Below are positions 33,862 to 45,052 of a stretch of 64,000 nucleotides of DNA, piece by piece. Source of the stretch: Umbilicaria muhlenbergii (lineage: Eukaryota; Ascomycota; Lecanoromycetes; Umbilicariales; Umbilicariaceae); assembly GCA_000611775.1 (NCBI GenBank), contig KK106983.1, forward strand, positions 809,542-873,541, given 5' to 3'. The number at the start of each line of letters is the position of its first letter. Position 1 is the stretch's first letter. The notes beneath the pieces are model-generated. The model did no database searches and was not told the origin of the DNA. It saw only the letters and a list, made by a program, of their open reading frames with translations. The translations under genes and the position numbers were made by a program.

Positions 33862-35334
33862 ATGCCTGCCAAATCCCGCTTCACGCGTTTGGACGCTTTC
33901 ACCAAGACTGTGGAAGATGCCCGGGTACGGACGACTTCCGGAGGGATAGTCACGATAGTCTCGCTACTTGTCGTCTTCTATCTTGTATGGGGAGAATGGT
34001 CGGACTACAGGCGGATAGTGGTGCATCCAGAGCTCATAGTGGACAAGGGAAGAGGTATAAGAGCTGCGGAGAACCTTCGGCCTTGCTCTGACGTACTAAT
34101 GGAGGCCTCGACTAGGGGAGAAAATGGAGATACATTTGAACGTCTCATTCCCTCGGATACCGTGCGAGCTGTTGACCCTGGATGTCATGGATGTATCCGG
34201 CGAGCAACAAACGGGAATCAAGCACGGTGTCAGTAAAGTCAGACTTGCGCCCCAAAGCGAAGGTGGTCACGCCATTGATGTGAAGGCCCTAGATCTGTGA
34301 GTATACTGAGCTTCTACTCCATACGAATGGAGCCTGATATGCTGTAGTCACTCAGAAGACGACATAGCGACACACCTGGACCCAGAATACTGCGGTCAGT
34401 GCTACGGTGCGCCATCACCACCTGCGGCCATAAAGAAAGGCTGCTGCAATACCTGCGAGGAAGTCCGCGAAGCGTATGCCTCGGTCTCGTGGGCATTTGG
34501 ACGCGGAGAAAACGTGGAACAATGCGAAAGGGAACATTACGGCGAGCGCCTCGACTCGCAAAGAAAAGAGGGCTGCCGTATAGAAGGAGGCTTGTGGGTA
34601 AATAAAGTTGTTGGAAATTTCCACATCGCTCCCGGGAGGAGTTTCAGTAATGGAAATATGCACGTCCATGACCTGAACAACTATTTCGAGAGTCCGATCG
34701 AAGGCGGACACACATTTACGCACCAGGTCCATCATCTGAGGTTCGGGCCCCAGCTGCCAGAAGAGGTGACGAAGAACCTGGGTTCAAAGGCTTTGCCGTG
34801 GACCAATCACCATCTAAACCCCTTGGACGAGACACACCAGGAGACGGATGATCCAGCTTATAACTATATGTACTTTGTCAAGGTCGTCTCAACCTCGTAC
34901 CTGCCGCTTGGCTGGCAGTCGAACGGTGGTCAGGGAGAAATCCCACATGAGCTAGTTGCCATAGGAGGGCATGGTCATAGAGGAGATGGGAGTGTCGAGA
35001 CACACCAATACTCCGTGACTAGCCACAAGAGAAGCTTGAGTGGTGGTTCGGATGCGGGAGAAGGGCACAAGGAGCGGCTCCATGCGCGGGGAGGCATTCC
35101 AGGGGTTTTCTTCTCTTACGTGGGTTCAGTTTCTAAAACACTGAGGACTCATGCTGATTCTTGCAGGATATATCGCCGATGAAAGTCATCAACCGTGAAG
35201 AGCGCACGAAGACTCTGGCCGGCTTTTTTACCGGTGTTTGCGCTGTCATTGGCGGTACTTTGACCGTTGCGGCTGCGATTGATCGAGGTGTGTACGAGGG
35301 TGCTCAGAGGGTCAAGAAAATGCATCAGCGATGA
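33862..35334 (+). CDS. ERV46: ER-Golgi vesicle protein Erv46/ERGIC3
   Basis: COPII cargo receptor that cycles between ER and Golgi with Erv41. Four exons (33862-34054, 34116-34296, 34348-35119, 35167-35334) give 437 residues. The N-terminus MPAKSRFTRLDAFTKTVED leads to a membrane span (GGIVTIVSLLVVFYLVWGEW); the lumenal domain has KMEIHLNVSFPRIPCELL, LDVMDVSGEQQTGI, the cysteine motifs EYCGQCYGA and KKGCCNTCEEVREAY, and NFHIAPGRSF. The second span begins RTKTLAGFFTGVCAVIGGTL and the cytosolic tail ends VKKMHQR. All three introns have canonical ends. Confidence 0.94.
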
Positions 35335-36077
35335 TGTGTTTCTTTGTGCAGTAAAAATTCTATAAAATCGCATTATGGAACCCAAATACTGTCATTGTTT
35401 GTTCCAGTGGAGACCACAGATGGTGGCTCTTATTGGCCTAATCCGGCGGTTATTAGAAGCGCTAGCGTGAAGTGCTGGCGTGCTATCTGGACAAGTAACG
35501 GTTCTGCTGTACGCAATTCAGCGGATCTTGAGGCACCAATTCGAGCGTAACACGCAGAGTGTGCCTCTTCGCGTTGCTGAGCTACTAAGAAGGCCCTCGA
35601 ACTGAGAATTGCCAACTGTATTGACCCCATATGCCCAGAAAGCTGAGCATTTGTGCTGTTAGTCATGCCAGAGCTTAACGACGCAGGGCTCTATGGGTTC
35701 TCGGAGTAATTGGGAAATCTTAGAGCTTAAAGAGTGCTGAGAATCCTAAGAGCACTAAGAGTGGGCTCAGGAGCACAAAGAGTACTAAGAACACTAAGAG
35801 TGCTAAGAACACCAAGATTGCTAGCACGAAAGGATTCAAAGACCCGTTCAAGGAGATCTTCAAACATTTACGCTGCTTTGAAGCTCGTCCCATTGCTGAT
35901 CCCTTGGTATCTTACATTTTCTCCGCACGGTAAAACGCTACTACAGGGTTAATGATAGCGGTGACATCAGACCAACCAGCCTCTTAACAGCGTAATTATT
36001 ATGCCATCCCATCAATGTAATCTTACATCAGAGCCATGTCCGAAGCCCCAAACTTACCCCCAGCGGCACCGGCCCTG
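35335..36077. other. intergenic with a 9-bp repeat array
   Basis: About 740 bp between the convergent ERV46 and lyase genes. The only structure seen is the 9-bp repeat array listed separately. Confidence 0.5.
35722..35826 (+). repeat. degenerate 9-bp tandem repeat (GAGTGCTAA-like)
   Basis: About eleven units of 9 bp such as GAGTACTAA, GAACACTAA, GAGTGCTAA and GAACACCAA, with one longer interrupted unit. In one plus-strand frame the array encodes Lys-Ser/Asn-Thr/Ala triplets and stays open to a stop near 35930, but no start codon precedes it. Confidence 0.8.
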
Positions 36078-37202
36078 CTAAGAAGTGGGAACGACATACT
36101 CCCTCTTGCCCTCCGTCGAAAGCAACACCACCACCGCATCTCTCCCCAACCCCAACGTAGAAACACCCCCCCCATCCCCCACCACCCTCCTCAACCCCGC
36201 CAAGCCCGCCGCCCCACACGGCCCCACCTCCACCCCAAGCGACCCCAGCACCCCCACCGCCTCATGCGCCTCTCCATCCGTCACAACCACACTCCCCCCC
36301 ACCCCCCTCTGCAACACCGGCCACGCAATCGTCGACAACGTCCCGCAACAAAGCCCATTCATGATCGTCTCTCCCGCAACCACAGCCGTCGCTTCGCCCC
36401 TCTTCAGACTCTCATGCAAACACGCCGCCGCTTCCGCCTCCACCGCCAACACCTGCGTCGAGCTACCTTGGCGTCGATAATGCGTCACGACCGCCTGCCC
36501 GAACGAGCCCGACCCGATCGGCACAACCACTAGATCCGGGGTGCGGCCTACGAGGGCGAAGGCTTGGGAGTCGATCTCGTGGAACATGGTCGAGTAGCCA
36601 TCGACGATCCGTTGGGGGATTTGTTCGTAGCCGGACCATGCTACGTCGAGGACTAACACGCCGTTCGGGTCGCGGCGGGCGGCTTCTTCGGCTATGCGGA
36701 TACTCTCGTCGTAGTCAGTTTGGACGGGCGTGACGGTGGCGCCTTCGGAGCGGATCTTTTCCTGCGTGGCGGCGTCGACGAAGCGCGGGACGAAGATCTG
36801 GGCTTCGATGCCGAGGTACTTGGCCATTCGCGCGACGGCGCGGCCGTGGTTGCCGTCTGTGGTGGCGTAGAGTTTGATGTTGGCTGCGGCGGCGGCGGCG
36901 GCTAGGTCTTCTAAGGAGACTTTGGCGGGGAGGTTGAGTTTGGTGATCAGGGCGCGGTAGATGCCCCATGAGGCTCCGAGAATTTTGTACGCGGGCAGGC
37001 CGAAGCGGTTGGCTTCATTCTTGAGGAGGACGTGGCCGACGTTGAGCTCTTTCGCTAGTGAGGGGAAGGGGATGAGGGGAGTGGGTGCGTAGTCGGGGAG
37101 GGTTCGGTGGAACTCGATTATGGCGGGGTCGTCTTTGCCTTCGCATGTCCAGGTTCGGGCACTGGGATTGAGGAATAAGGTCGGGTCGTCTGATGTGGAC
37201 AT
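36078..37202 (-). CDS. PLP-dependent ammonia-lyase (diaminopropionate ammonia-lyase-like)
   Basis: Fold-type II pyridoxal-phosphate enzyme resembling diaminopropionate ammonia-lyase (2,3-diaminopropionate to pyruvate plus ammonia). One exon, 374 residues from the ATG at 37202 (MSTSDDPTLF). Motifs: LLKNEANRFGLPAYKILGASWG (the Lys of AYKILG is the PLP Schiff base), YATTDGNHGRAVA (phosphate/substrate loop), VLDVAWSGYEQIP, VVVPIGSGSFGQAVV (glycine loop) and GLCCGTLS. Substrate is inferred from the family. Divergent from the old yellow enzyme gene by 1.08 kb. Composition is strongly skewed, C-rich in the 5' coding half and G-rich in the 3' half. Confidence 0.85.
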   Translation of the reverse strand: MSTSDDPTLFLNPSARTWTCEGKDDPAIIEFHRTLPDYAPTPLIPFPSLAKELNVGHVLLKNEANRFGLPAYKILGASWGIYRALITKLNLPAKVSLEDLAAAAAAANIKLYATTDGNHGRAVARMAKYLGIEAQIFVPRFVDAATQEKIRSEGATVTPVQTDYDESIRIAEEAARRDPNGVLVLDVAWSGYEQIPQRIVDGYSTMFHEIDSQAFALVGRTPDLVVVPIGSGSFGQAVVTHYRRQGSSTQVLAVEAEAAACLHESLKRGEATAVVAGETIMNGLCCGTLSTIAWPVLQRGVGGSVVVTDGEAHEAVGVLGSLGVEVGPCGAAGLAGLRRVVGDGGGVSTLGLGRDAVVVLLSTEGKREYVVPTS

Positions 37203-38282
37203 TTCGGGAGGATTCAAGCAGTGCAAGATGAAAATGAAACGAAGGGAAAGCAACAACGCGAATGTAATAGCAACTGAGTAAAACCACTGTTTTGCAAGAG
37301 ACGTCCGGAGCAGGAAAAATAGCAGTCTTCAGCAGGTAACCTTCCCAAAACGTTTAATAATGAAGACAATGTCCCTTCAAGGATAGGAGCTAACAAAGAT
37401 CTAGTATTTACATATCATAAATCCTCCACGACCCTTCTTGATGTTTGGGTGAGAAGGTATCAACCCGGCCGAGGCCAGCCACTTAGTTTGTCGCTGCTAC
37501 CCAGCACCAAGTGCCATCCAGCACCACTCCTCCGGAACACCATTGTCGACAGCCACATCCAGTACTCACTGAGGATAGAGTATGAATATGACTGTCGAAA
37601 TTGGTGTCCCCGAGCAGTTCCGGAGATTCAGCCTCATCGGCCTTGAACCTTGTCCCGCTTCCCTGTGTCACTAACATGCCGTGACATTGGTTTCCAAATT
37701 ACTTGATTGAATAGTAGAAATGTCGTGGATGCGACGTCCACATATCCAAGAATAACTGGACATCCTGTAATACGGATTTTAGGAGAAAGAAGAAGTCAGT
37801 CAAGGTGGAGACAATCCAAACAAACTAGGTTTCCAGCGCGCAGAGAGGGACGGATGTAGCGGTTACTGCACCTCGCGCCAAGTACGGTCATAATATCCGG
37901 GTGGGAATTGCTAAGCATCCATGACACCACCGATCCCCACCCTTGGACGCCTCTGCAGACGCCTTTTTGCAAGGCACCGTCTCTCAAAAGAATACCTCCG
38001 TACCCTGATTCTTATCGTCAGTGTTACACCGAGCTTTCTAGAAGGATCCTTACTGCCGGCATGATGTGTAAGCAAAAGTCAATTCGATAGGGCAAGGATT
38101 ACGATATCAAACTTATTGTATTAACAATTATCTGAATCCACTGTTGACTGTTTAATAATCCTTCTGCGTCGTTGGAAGATACATATTGTCTGCTGTCCTT
38201 GCTTGTCGTCTTGTCCTCACTTCCCCCCATACCCATCAATCCATTCTCCAATCCCCACAACTCTCAATCGCAACCCCTCAAC
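37203..38282. other. intergenic (divergent promoter region)
   Basis: About 1.1 kb. A minus-strand frame 37677-37483 encodes 64 residues ending in a Cys/Trp-rich stretch (TGCGCRQWCSGG, then WCWVAATN). It could be a small secreted-type exon but has no signal peptide in frame, so I leave it uncalled. Confidence 0.4.
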
Positions 38283-39380
38283 ATGGCCAGCAAACTCTTC
38301 ACCCCCCTCCAGGTCGGCAACTGCCAACTCCAGCACCGCGTAATAATGGCGCCCTTAACCCGCTTCCGCGCCGACGATACCCACGTCCACCTCCCCATCG
38401 CCCAAGAATACTACTCCCAACGCGCCTCCGTCCCCGGGACCCTCCTAATAACCGAAGCAACGGTGATCTCCCCCCGCGCCTCCGGCTACAACAACGTCCC
38501 CGGCATCTGGTCCGCCCCCCAAATCGCCGCCTGGAAAGAAATCACCTCCGCCGTGCACGCCAAGAACTCCTTCATCTACCTCCAACTCTGGGCGCTCGGC
38601 CGCACCGCCGTCCCCGACCTCGTCGAGCGCGACGGCGGCGACTTCCTCAGCAGCAGCGCCGTGCCCATGAGCGACAACTCGCCCACCCCGCGCGCCATGA
38701 CCGAAGCCGAGATCCAGCTCTTCATCGCCGACTACGCGCAAGCGGCGCGCAACGCCATCGCCGCCGGCTTCGACGGCGTCGAGATCCACGGCGCCAACGG
38801 CTACCTGATCGACCAATTCACGCAGGACACCTGCAACAAACGCACGGACGCCTGGGGTGGCAGCGTCGAGAAGCGGGCGCGCTTCGGCCTCGAAGTCGCC
38901 AAAGCGTGCGTGGACGCCGTCGGGGCGGACAGAGTCGGTATGAGGCTCAGTCCGTTCAGCAGTTTCCAGGGCATGAAGATGGAGGATCCGCATCCGACGT
39001 TTACGTATCTGGCGCGGGGGCTGAAGGAGTTGAAGCTGGCGTACCTGCATTTGGTGGAGTCGCGCATTGATGGGAACGCGGATACCGAGGCGACGGAGAA
39101 GATCAACTTTTTGGTCGAAGTTTGGGATAAGACGAGTCCGGTGTTAATGGCTGGGGGGTTCAAGCCGGACTCGGCGAAGAGGGCGGTGGATGAGGAGTTT
39201 ACGGATAAGGATGTGGGGATTGTTTTTGGCCGACATTTCATCTCGAATCCGGATCTGCCGTACCGGATAAAGGAGGGCATCGCGCTGACTCCTTATAACC
39301 GCGAGACTTTTTACAAGGCCAAATCTACGGATGGATATACTGACTATCCCTTTAGCAAGGAGTTCGAGGCAAAGTTATAG
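38283..39380 (+). CDS. old yellow enzyme (NADH:flavin oxidoreductase)
   Basis: FMN ene-reductase of the OYE family, 365 residues, one exon. Motifs: KLFTPLQVGNCQLQHRVIMAPLTRFRA (N-terminal FMN strand), QLWALGR, the substrate-binding pair in VEIHGANGYLIDQF (His and Asn near residues 169-172), RTDAWGGSVEKRARF and the phosphate-binding GIVFGRHFISNPDLPYR. Yeast Oye2/3 carry the same His/Asn. In-frame codons extend upstream to 38172, but the family N-terminus fits the ATG at 38283, preceded by AACATGG. Physiological substrate unknown. Strong C-ending codons in the first half change to G/T-ending ones in the second half near 38,900. Confidence 0.92.
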   Translation: MASKLFTPLQVGNCQLQHRVIMAPLTRFRADDTHVHLPIAQEYYSQRASVPGTLLITEATVISPRASGYNNVPGIWSAPQIAAWKEITSAVHAKNSFIYLQLWALGRTAVPDLVERDGGDFLSSSAVPMSDNSPTPRAMTEAEIQLFIADYAQAARNAIAAGFDGVEIHGANGYLIDQFTQDTCNKRTDAWGGSVEKRARFGLEVAKACVDAVGADRVGMRLSPFSSFQGMKMEDPHPTFTYLARGLKELKLAYLHLVESRIDGNADTEATEKINFLVEVWDKTSPVLMAGGFKPDSAKRAVDEEFTDKDVGIVFGRHFISNPDLPYRIKEGIALTPYNRETFYKAKSTDGYTDYPFSKEFEAKL

Positions 39381-40235
39381 ATTATAGACTTGGGTTATAG
39401 CCATAGAGCATAGAGCACAGAGTCTAGTGCATAGAATCTAGAGTAATTTATTCATGAACAATAGATGACATCAATCATGCGTCCTCTGAATCTGTGGCTG
39501 TCTTGTCATTTCGAAGGTATCATAAACTATGAACAGCTGCGCGCCGCAGTAAATAAATCGCCGGAGGTTGAGGATAAGGCCAGGCATAGGGTCAGAGGAG
39601 TGGCAGTTTCAGGTAGCAGGATCCAGGGCGGCTTGCATAGAGAGTTCAACAACAAAGTACAAGTCTTATTAACCCTAAAAGCGCGAACATGGACCTTCAT
39701 GTCATCTAGAACTTGCTCAGTTCTTGATCCGCAGAATGTTGGGTCGATGTTGACATGCTGAGGAGTCTCTTCGTAGAAACTACCATCTACTCTACCCTAC
39801 GCCTGAGGGCTGGACTACGTATTTCGAACTCAAGTTTCCTGTGGTGATACCGAATTAGCCATCATAACTTCGCTGAAGGCTTATTACAAAAATGTAAACG
39901 TAGATAGGCGTCATGAAAAAATTAGAGTGTATGTTGTTGCTTTTTTATTCCTCATAGGAAATCAGGGTTAAAAAAGATTAATCTTCCGCCGCGAAGAACA
40001 AGGGTATAAAACCACGACAATTGGGGAAAAACTTACCAGATGAGAGTGCTGATAGTGCCCGCATGCAGGGGCATAGCTGTGTCATCAGCATAAATTCGCA
40101 TTGCATATAGATTTTGAGTCAAGTAGGTCGCACTGTGTGCGCATTCTTCTGTGGTTACTGGTCTAAAGCTATTCAAGCATGCGGAAACCTCCATGAGAAT
40201 CATGACATTTCCGCGCGTGACACGTGCTATGATAT
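39381..40235. other. intergenic, AT-rich
   Basis: About 850 bp between convergent stops. It begins with a degenerate CATAGAG-type repeat (39383-39445) and contains an AT-rich stretch (39880-40000). No gene recognised. Confidence 0.5.
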
Positions 40236-41391
40236 CTAATCGAAGAGACCACCGAACCCTAGACTTACGTTAGCATGATTTTGTAAAAGTTTTTATACGA
40301 TTAAACTGACCTTCATCCTCACTCTCTTCTTTCTCGGACTCTTCTGCCGGTGCGGCTGCGGGTGCATCCGTTGTGGTTTCCTCAGCAGCTGGGGCAGCTG
40401 GGGCGGCCGAAGCGTACGCATCTGGGTTCGCAATGCGGTCTTTCAACTCCTCAATCTCCGGCCAGCTGTAATCCGTCTCAACCGCGACAGCCAAGACCTT
40501 CTTGTAGCCGTTGACCAGGGAGTGCATGATCGATGGGAGGGTGGGGTAATTGGCGGCTAAGGAAATGGTCGTGATGGTCTTGATCGCAGAGTTGAGTGCA
40601 GCAAACAGCTGACTCTCCTCAATGTCAAGAACCTCTGGTGCGAAAGTTTGTCCTTGGTCGTACACTTGAGAAATGCTCATGCCGTAGGTGAAGGGAGAGA
40701 TGTTCAGCATGTTGAGAAGTGTAGACTCGGATGCTCCAACTTTGCATCCAGCCTCGACCAGCTTCAAGTCCGTGGTGATTTCAATGGTACCACGAGCAAT
40801 CTTGGTAGGAACACCGAGAGCCTGGAAGAACGAGGTCTTTCCGGGTTCCATACCGGTGTTACCAGCAGGTACGAAGACATCGGCAGGGGCGACAGCACCA
40901 GCTCTTGCGGGTGCAGCGACTTTGTTAGCCAGGATTCTCTCACGTGTCTTGTTCAGGTCGGCATTGGTGAAGATGAAGCCCACGTTGCCTGGTAACTGTC
41001 AGCTTGTCGCTTCCTTGCACGATCGACATGGCGGTATTCGATGTACCTTTGATGTGTGGCAGTAGGCGCTCGTACTCCGGGAAGTCGCTGATGAAGCCCT
41101 TGATAGCTCTACGGACCTAAGATGAAGACAAACCTGTCAGTAAGATCCTATGATGATCTGAACTTCGCGCTCAAAGCGAATGGATCGGGTAGGTGGAAGT
41201 GAAGACTTGCGCCGTACCATTGTGTTTTTACCCATGAGCACAACGCCATCTCCTCTCAAGCTGGACCTGATCTCGTGCATTTGCTGGGAGCTGACATTGT
41301 CGACTGTAACGATGAAGATTGACTTGTACTCCTCCAAAAGCCCCTTGAGCTTGTCGAAGTAGCCGGCCTTGTTGGCAGTCTTGCCCCCCAT
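40236..41391 (-). CDS. RPP0: 60S acidic ribosomal protein P0
   Basis: Stalk base protein that binds rRNA and the P1/P2 heterodimers. Four minus-strand exons (41391-41218, 41116-41047, 40988-40311, 40258-40236) give 314 residues. N-terminus [20 protein letters not shown]; then [37 protein letters not shown] and [11 protein letters not shown]; an Ala-rich hinge follows; the C-terminal peptide SEDEGGFGGLFD binds elongation factors. The last eight codons, GFGGLFD plus stop, sit in a 23-nt terminal exon. Intron 1 starts GTACGG directly after ATG (Met of NTM). Shares a 261-bp divergent promoter with TRM82. Confidence 0.96.
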
Positions 41392-41652
41392 GTCTTCTTT
41401 GGAACGAAGATAGGATATTTAAGGGTCAAGTTCGTGGAATAATGTAATTGAGTGCTCTGCTTGGGCACTTGTGTCGTTGATGATATTCTACAAAGACAGG
41501 CCGGTGGACGAAAATGGGTTGTGCGTCTACCTCGCTTGCTAGGGCCTAGTAGCTCTTCATGTTAACAGGGGTCATCTCAGGCATATGATATCGCAACTCG
41601 ACCTCATATAAACCTTCTGGGCTGTTTGTAAGACTTGCTCTACTACGACAAG
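41392..41652. promoter_or_regulatory. bidirectional promoter RPP0/TRM82
   Basis: 261 bp separate the start codons of a ribosomal stalk protein and a tRNA methyltransferase subunit. It must contain both promoters. I can point to no specific factor site. Confidence 0.6.
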
Positions 41653-43405
41653 ATGCTGAATCCATTTCAATGTCTATACTACTGTTCTTTACGCGATAGC
41701 AACAAGGCTGCCATTCTACTTGCTGCGTCTGGACCGCGGATATTTTCATTCAACATCTCAGATGGCTCTTTACTTTCTACATGGCCCTTCAGTGCAGTTG
41801 TAGAGGGCACAGAAAGATTTCTGCAAAGCGATTTCAATGTTGCCCACAAAAGCGGAGCGAATGGCGTCGAGGAAGGATCTGTTTCGCAGGACAAAGATGC
41901 CGAGAGGCCTGGAAAGCGAAGAAAACTGTCACCCCATGCAAGCGGTTCTGATAGTGCTTTAACAGAAACTGTTGTCCAAGAGCAAAATGAAACCATTGAT
42001 AATGCATCAGCTACACCAGCTATACCAGCTGTGATCAGATTGACCGGTTCGTCGGACGGCAAATATGTAGTGGCAGTCACTGGCGAAGACAAATGCATTC
42101 GAGTCTTTGAGCTTCATACAAATGGTACTCTTGTTGAAAATAGCAAGCGGTAAGTTTTAGAGTCTACTTGGAGGTAGTCTGCTAAACATCCTATCAGTTA
42201 CATGCCAAAGAGGCCTTGTGCTATTGTGCTCACTACGGATAATTCTACAATTCTGTGTGCCGATAAGTTTGGTGACGTCTATTCTTTGCCTCTTCTGGGG
42301 CCCTCATCCGAAAAAGACCCACAGACACCCAGCACCGATAGCACTGCGATCAATGGAGACTCGGAGATTTCGCATAAGCCATTTGTGCCCGCTGCCAGTA
42401 CGCTTACAGTGCACACGCGGAGAAACCAGCAAGCCCTTAAAAACCAGCAGAATGTTACTAATCAACCAAAGACGAAAAAGCCCCTAGAGTTCAAACATCA
42501 ACTTCTCTTAGGGCATGTTTCCCTCCTCACCGATTTGGCATATGTTACTTTAAGCGCTTCGAAGTCCACTCTGGGGAGGAAACGAAGCTACATACTTACC
42601 TCCGATCGTGACGAACATATTCGGGTGTCTCGAGGCTTGCCACAAGCTCATGTCATAGAGGGTTACTGTTTGGGCCATACAGAATTCGTGAGCAAACTAT
42701 GTGTCCCGCACTGGCAGCCTCAGCTGCTGGTCTCTGGTGGCGGAGATGACTACTTGCTACTTTGGGATTGGATTTCGGGAACTACTCGATTCCGGATGGA
42801 CTTGAAAGGACCACTCAATGAACTCTGGAAATCGCATGGAATGAGCATTCCAAAGGGACAAAAACCTGTTCCTGAGGATGTATTAGAAAAGATTGCAGTG
42901 TCGGGAATATGGAACATGCAGCATCCTGAGACCCCAGTAGACAGTATTCAAGGAGAGATTATTATCGCCTGTGAAGGGTACGTTTTGTCCACCCTAAGTG
43001 CCTGTGTAGACCCACTGACCTTGATTTCGAAGGATTCCTGCGTTATTGTTCTGTTTACTCGATGCGCAGGGAGGCTTGACCTTCCGCCAATGTCTCTATA
43101 TTGCCGGCAATGTCTTGGATGTTGCAGTCCTAGAAAATCGATCCACGCTATTGTATTCCATGGATAACATCCACGAGAAGTGGTCTACTAAGGATGTAGA
43201 CAAGGGCCCGTTGCGAAGTTCGGTTGGAGCTGTAACGTTTTCTAGAAGTGCACAGAGCTGGAGTGAGGAAGCCAACTTCGAAGATATCATTACGGTCATG
43301 AACCAGGAAATACTGGCGCAGGATGGAAGTAAGGGAGCGGCGTTGAGCGAACTCCTATACAGTATTGAGAATCTTAGAAAAAGGGGTCAAGGTCAAGATG
43401 ATTAG
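41653..43405 (+). CDS. TRM82: tRNA (guanine-N7)-methyltransferase WD subunit Trm82
   Basis: WD-repeat partner of Trm8 in m7G46 tRNA methylation. Three exons (41653-42149, 42198-42977, 43033-43405) give 549 residues. The phrases SSDGKYVVAVTGEDKCIRVF, KRPCAIVLTTDNSTILCADK and DRDEHIRVSRGLPQAHVIEG followed by YCLGHTEFVSKLCV are the classical Trm82/WDR4 blade signatures. After exon 2 (IIIACEG) the frame resumes as IPALLFCLLDAQGG with an unusual GAAG acceptor; a CTGAC branch motif lies about 15 nt upstream. The C-terminus is a helical tail. HEM12 follows in the same direction 208 bp on. Confidence 0.92.
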
Positions 43406-43613
43406 TCAATGGACATATCGTTGGTATGCTGCTCCTGTAGTATCATGGTCATGTCTAGCTGTAGTGTTGCGCTTGAACATTTGTTTCGGAGGAACTGGCT
43501 GAACACCATCGGTCTCCCCCAATAGCTTAGCGAGACCCTGCATAATTGGCTGGGTTCCGGTATGGTACATTATACATGACGTTCGAGCAGCACACTGACT
43601 CCGATCTTTAACA

Positions 43614-44882
43614 ATGACGAGATTTGAACCCTTGAAGAATGATCTGCTACTCAGAACAGCGCGCGGTATGTTTGTGCCATGGCTGGGAATGTAATACTCC
43701 ACAGAGACATAAGCTAAGACCTCACATAGGCGAAAAGGTGGAGAGACCACCGATGTGGGTGATGCGCCAAGGTACATGCAATCGCACGCAGTCCATTAAG
43801 CCCACGTTGAAGCTAAGTAGTGGCTATCAAGCTGGCAGATACCTTCCAGAATATCACCAGGCCAAAGGCAACCATGACTTCTTCGAGTGCTGTCGTTTCC
43901 CGGAAATCGCATCCACCCTCACCCTCCAGCCCATTGAACGTTATGAAGGCCTCATTGATGCGGCCATCATCTTCTCCGACATCCTGGTCATACCCCAAGC
44001 CATGGGGATGACAGTCGAGATGGTAGACAAGAAGGGCCCTGTTTTCCCAGATCCCCTGAAATCGCCGAGCGACCCGCAATATAAAGAGTTGATGGCAAGA
44101 GATGTGGATGTGGAAAAGGAATTGGATTACGTTTATCAAGCTATTACGATGACGAGGCGAAAGCTGAGGGGTAGAGTGCCCTTGTTCGGGTTCTGTGGTG
44201 CTCCTTGGACGCTGCTCTGCTACATGGTAGAGGGTGGAGGAAGCAAACTGTTCGTTCAGGTCAAGACGTGGATCTACAAATACCCGGAAGAAAGCAAGGC
44301 GCTATTGAAGAAGATCGCTGTGTTATGCGTGGAGTATCTGGCGCTCCAGGTCCAGGCCGGGGCGCAGATTGTTCAGGTCTTCGATTCTTGGGCCGCAGAA
44401 CTTTCGCCTTCGTCTTTCCAGCAATTCTCCCTTCCATACCTTCGGTACATTTCAGAACATTTACCAACTCGGCTGCGTCAGTTGGATCTAGATGTAGTCC
44501 CGATGGTCGTGTTTGCCAAAGGGGCGTGGTATGCTTTGGACAGCTTATGCGATTCGGGCTACGACGTTGTCGGACTTGATTGGCTTCAGGATCCAACAGA
44601 GGCAGTTAAGATTGCCAAAGGTCGAGTTGTACTGCAGGGCAATGCTGATCCCGGAGTCTTATATGGAAGCAGAGAAGCCATCACGGCTGTTGTGGAAGAG
44701 ATGGTTAGAGGATTTGGCGGCGGTAAACAGGGGTGGATTGCAAATTTGGGCCATGGTGAGTGTCCAGGCCACTCATTCAGAACCTTTCTGACTTGCTCTT
44801 AGGCATCACGCCGTTCGTCAACCCTGACGATCTGAGATTTTACTTCAAAGAGATCCATCGTCTCGGCGGAAGTACCAGCTAA
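43614..44882 (+). CDS. HEM12: uroporphyrinogen decarboxylase
   Basis: Haem-pathway enzyme that decarboxylates uroporphyrinogen III to coproporphyrinogen III in the cytosol. Four exons (43614-43665, 43730-43771, 43832-44755, 44803-44882) give 365 residues, the usual length. Exon 1 reads [18 protein letters not shown]; the family signature [17 protein letters not shown] is split between exons 2 and 3 by an intron ending TCAAG. Later motifs: [17 protein letters not shown] (catalytic Asp), [40 protein letters not shown] and, across the last intron, [13 protein letters not shown]. Exon 2 is only 42 nt. Confidence 0.95.
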
Positions 44883-45052
44883 ACCGTTTACGAAGTCACG
44901 CTGCAAGGTTCGAAACACGAATTGAGAGCTCTGTATAATAGCGAGTCTATATTCTAATCTTCCGAGGTGTACAAAAGCACGACCCTTGGCGTTTGCCTGT
45001 CTTTGCTGCTTCAGTAGACTAGACACTGTACAGTGGAAGGAAATCTAGAACT

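Noticed and set aside
37483-37677. 64-codon frame with a Cys/Trp-rich end as a small secreted effector
   Set aside because: No signal peptide in frame and a GTGAGT donor-like site inside; not enough to call a gene.
38186-39070. 294-codon Arg/Pro-rich frame inside the old yellow enzyme gene
   Set aside because: A shadow of the C-rich codons of the real gene in another phase; the same applies to 50590-51690 within MSH1.
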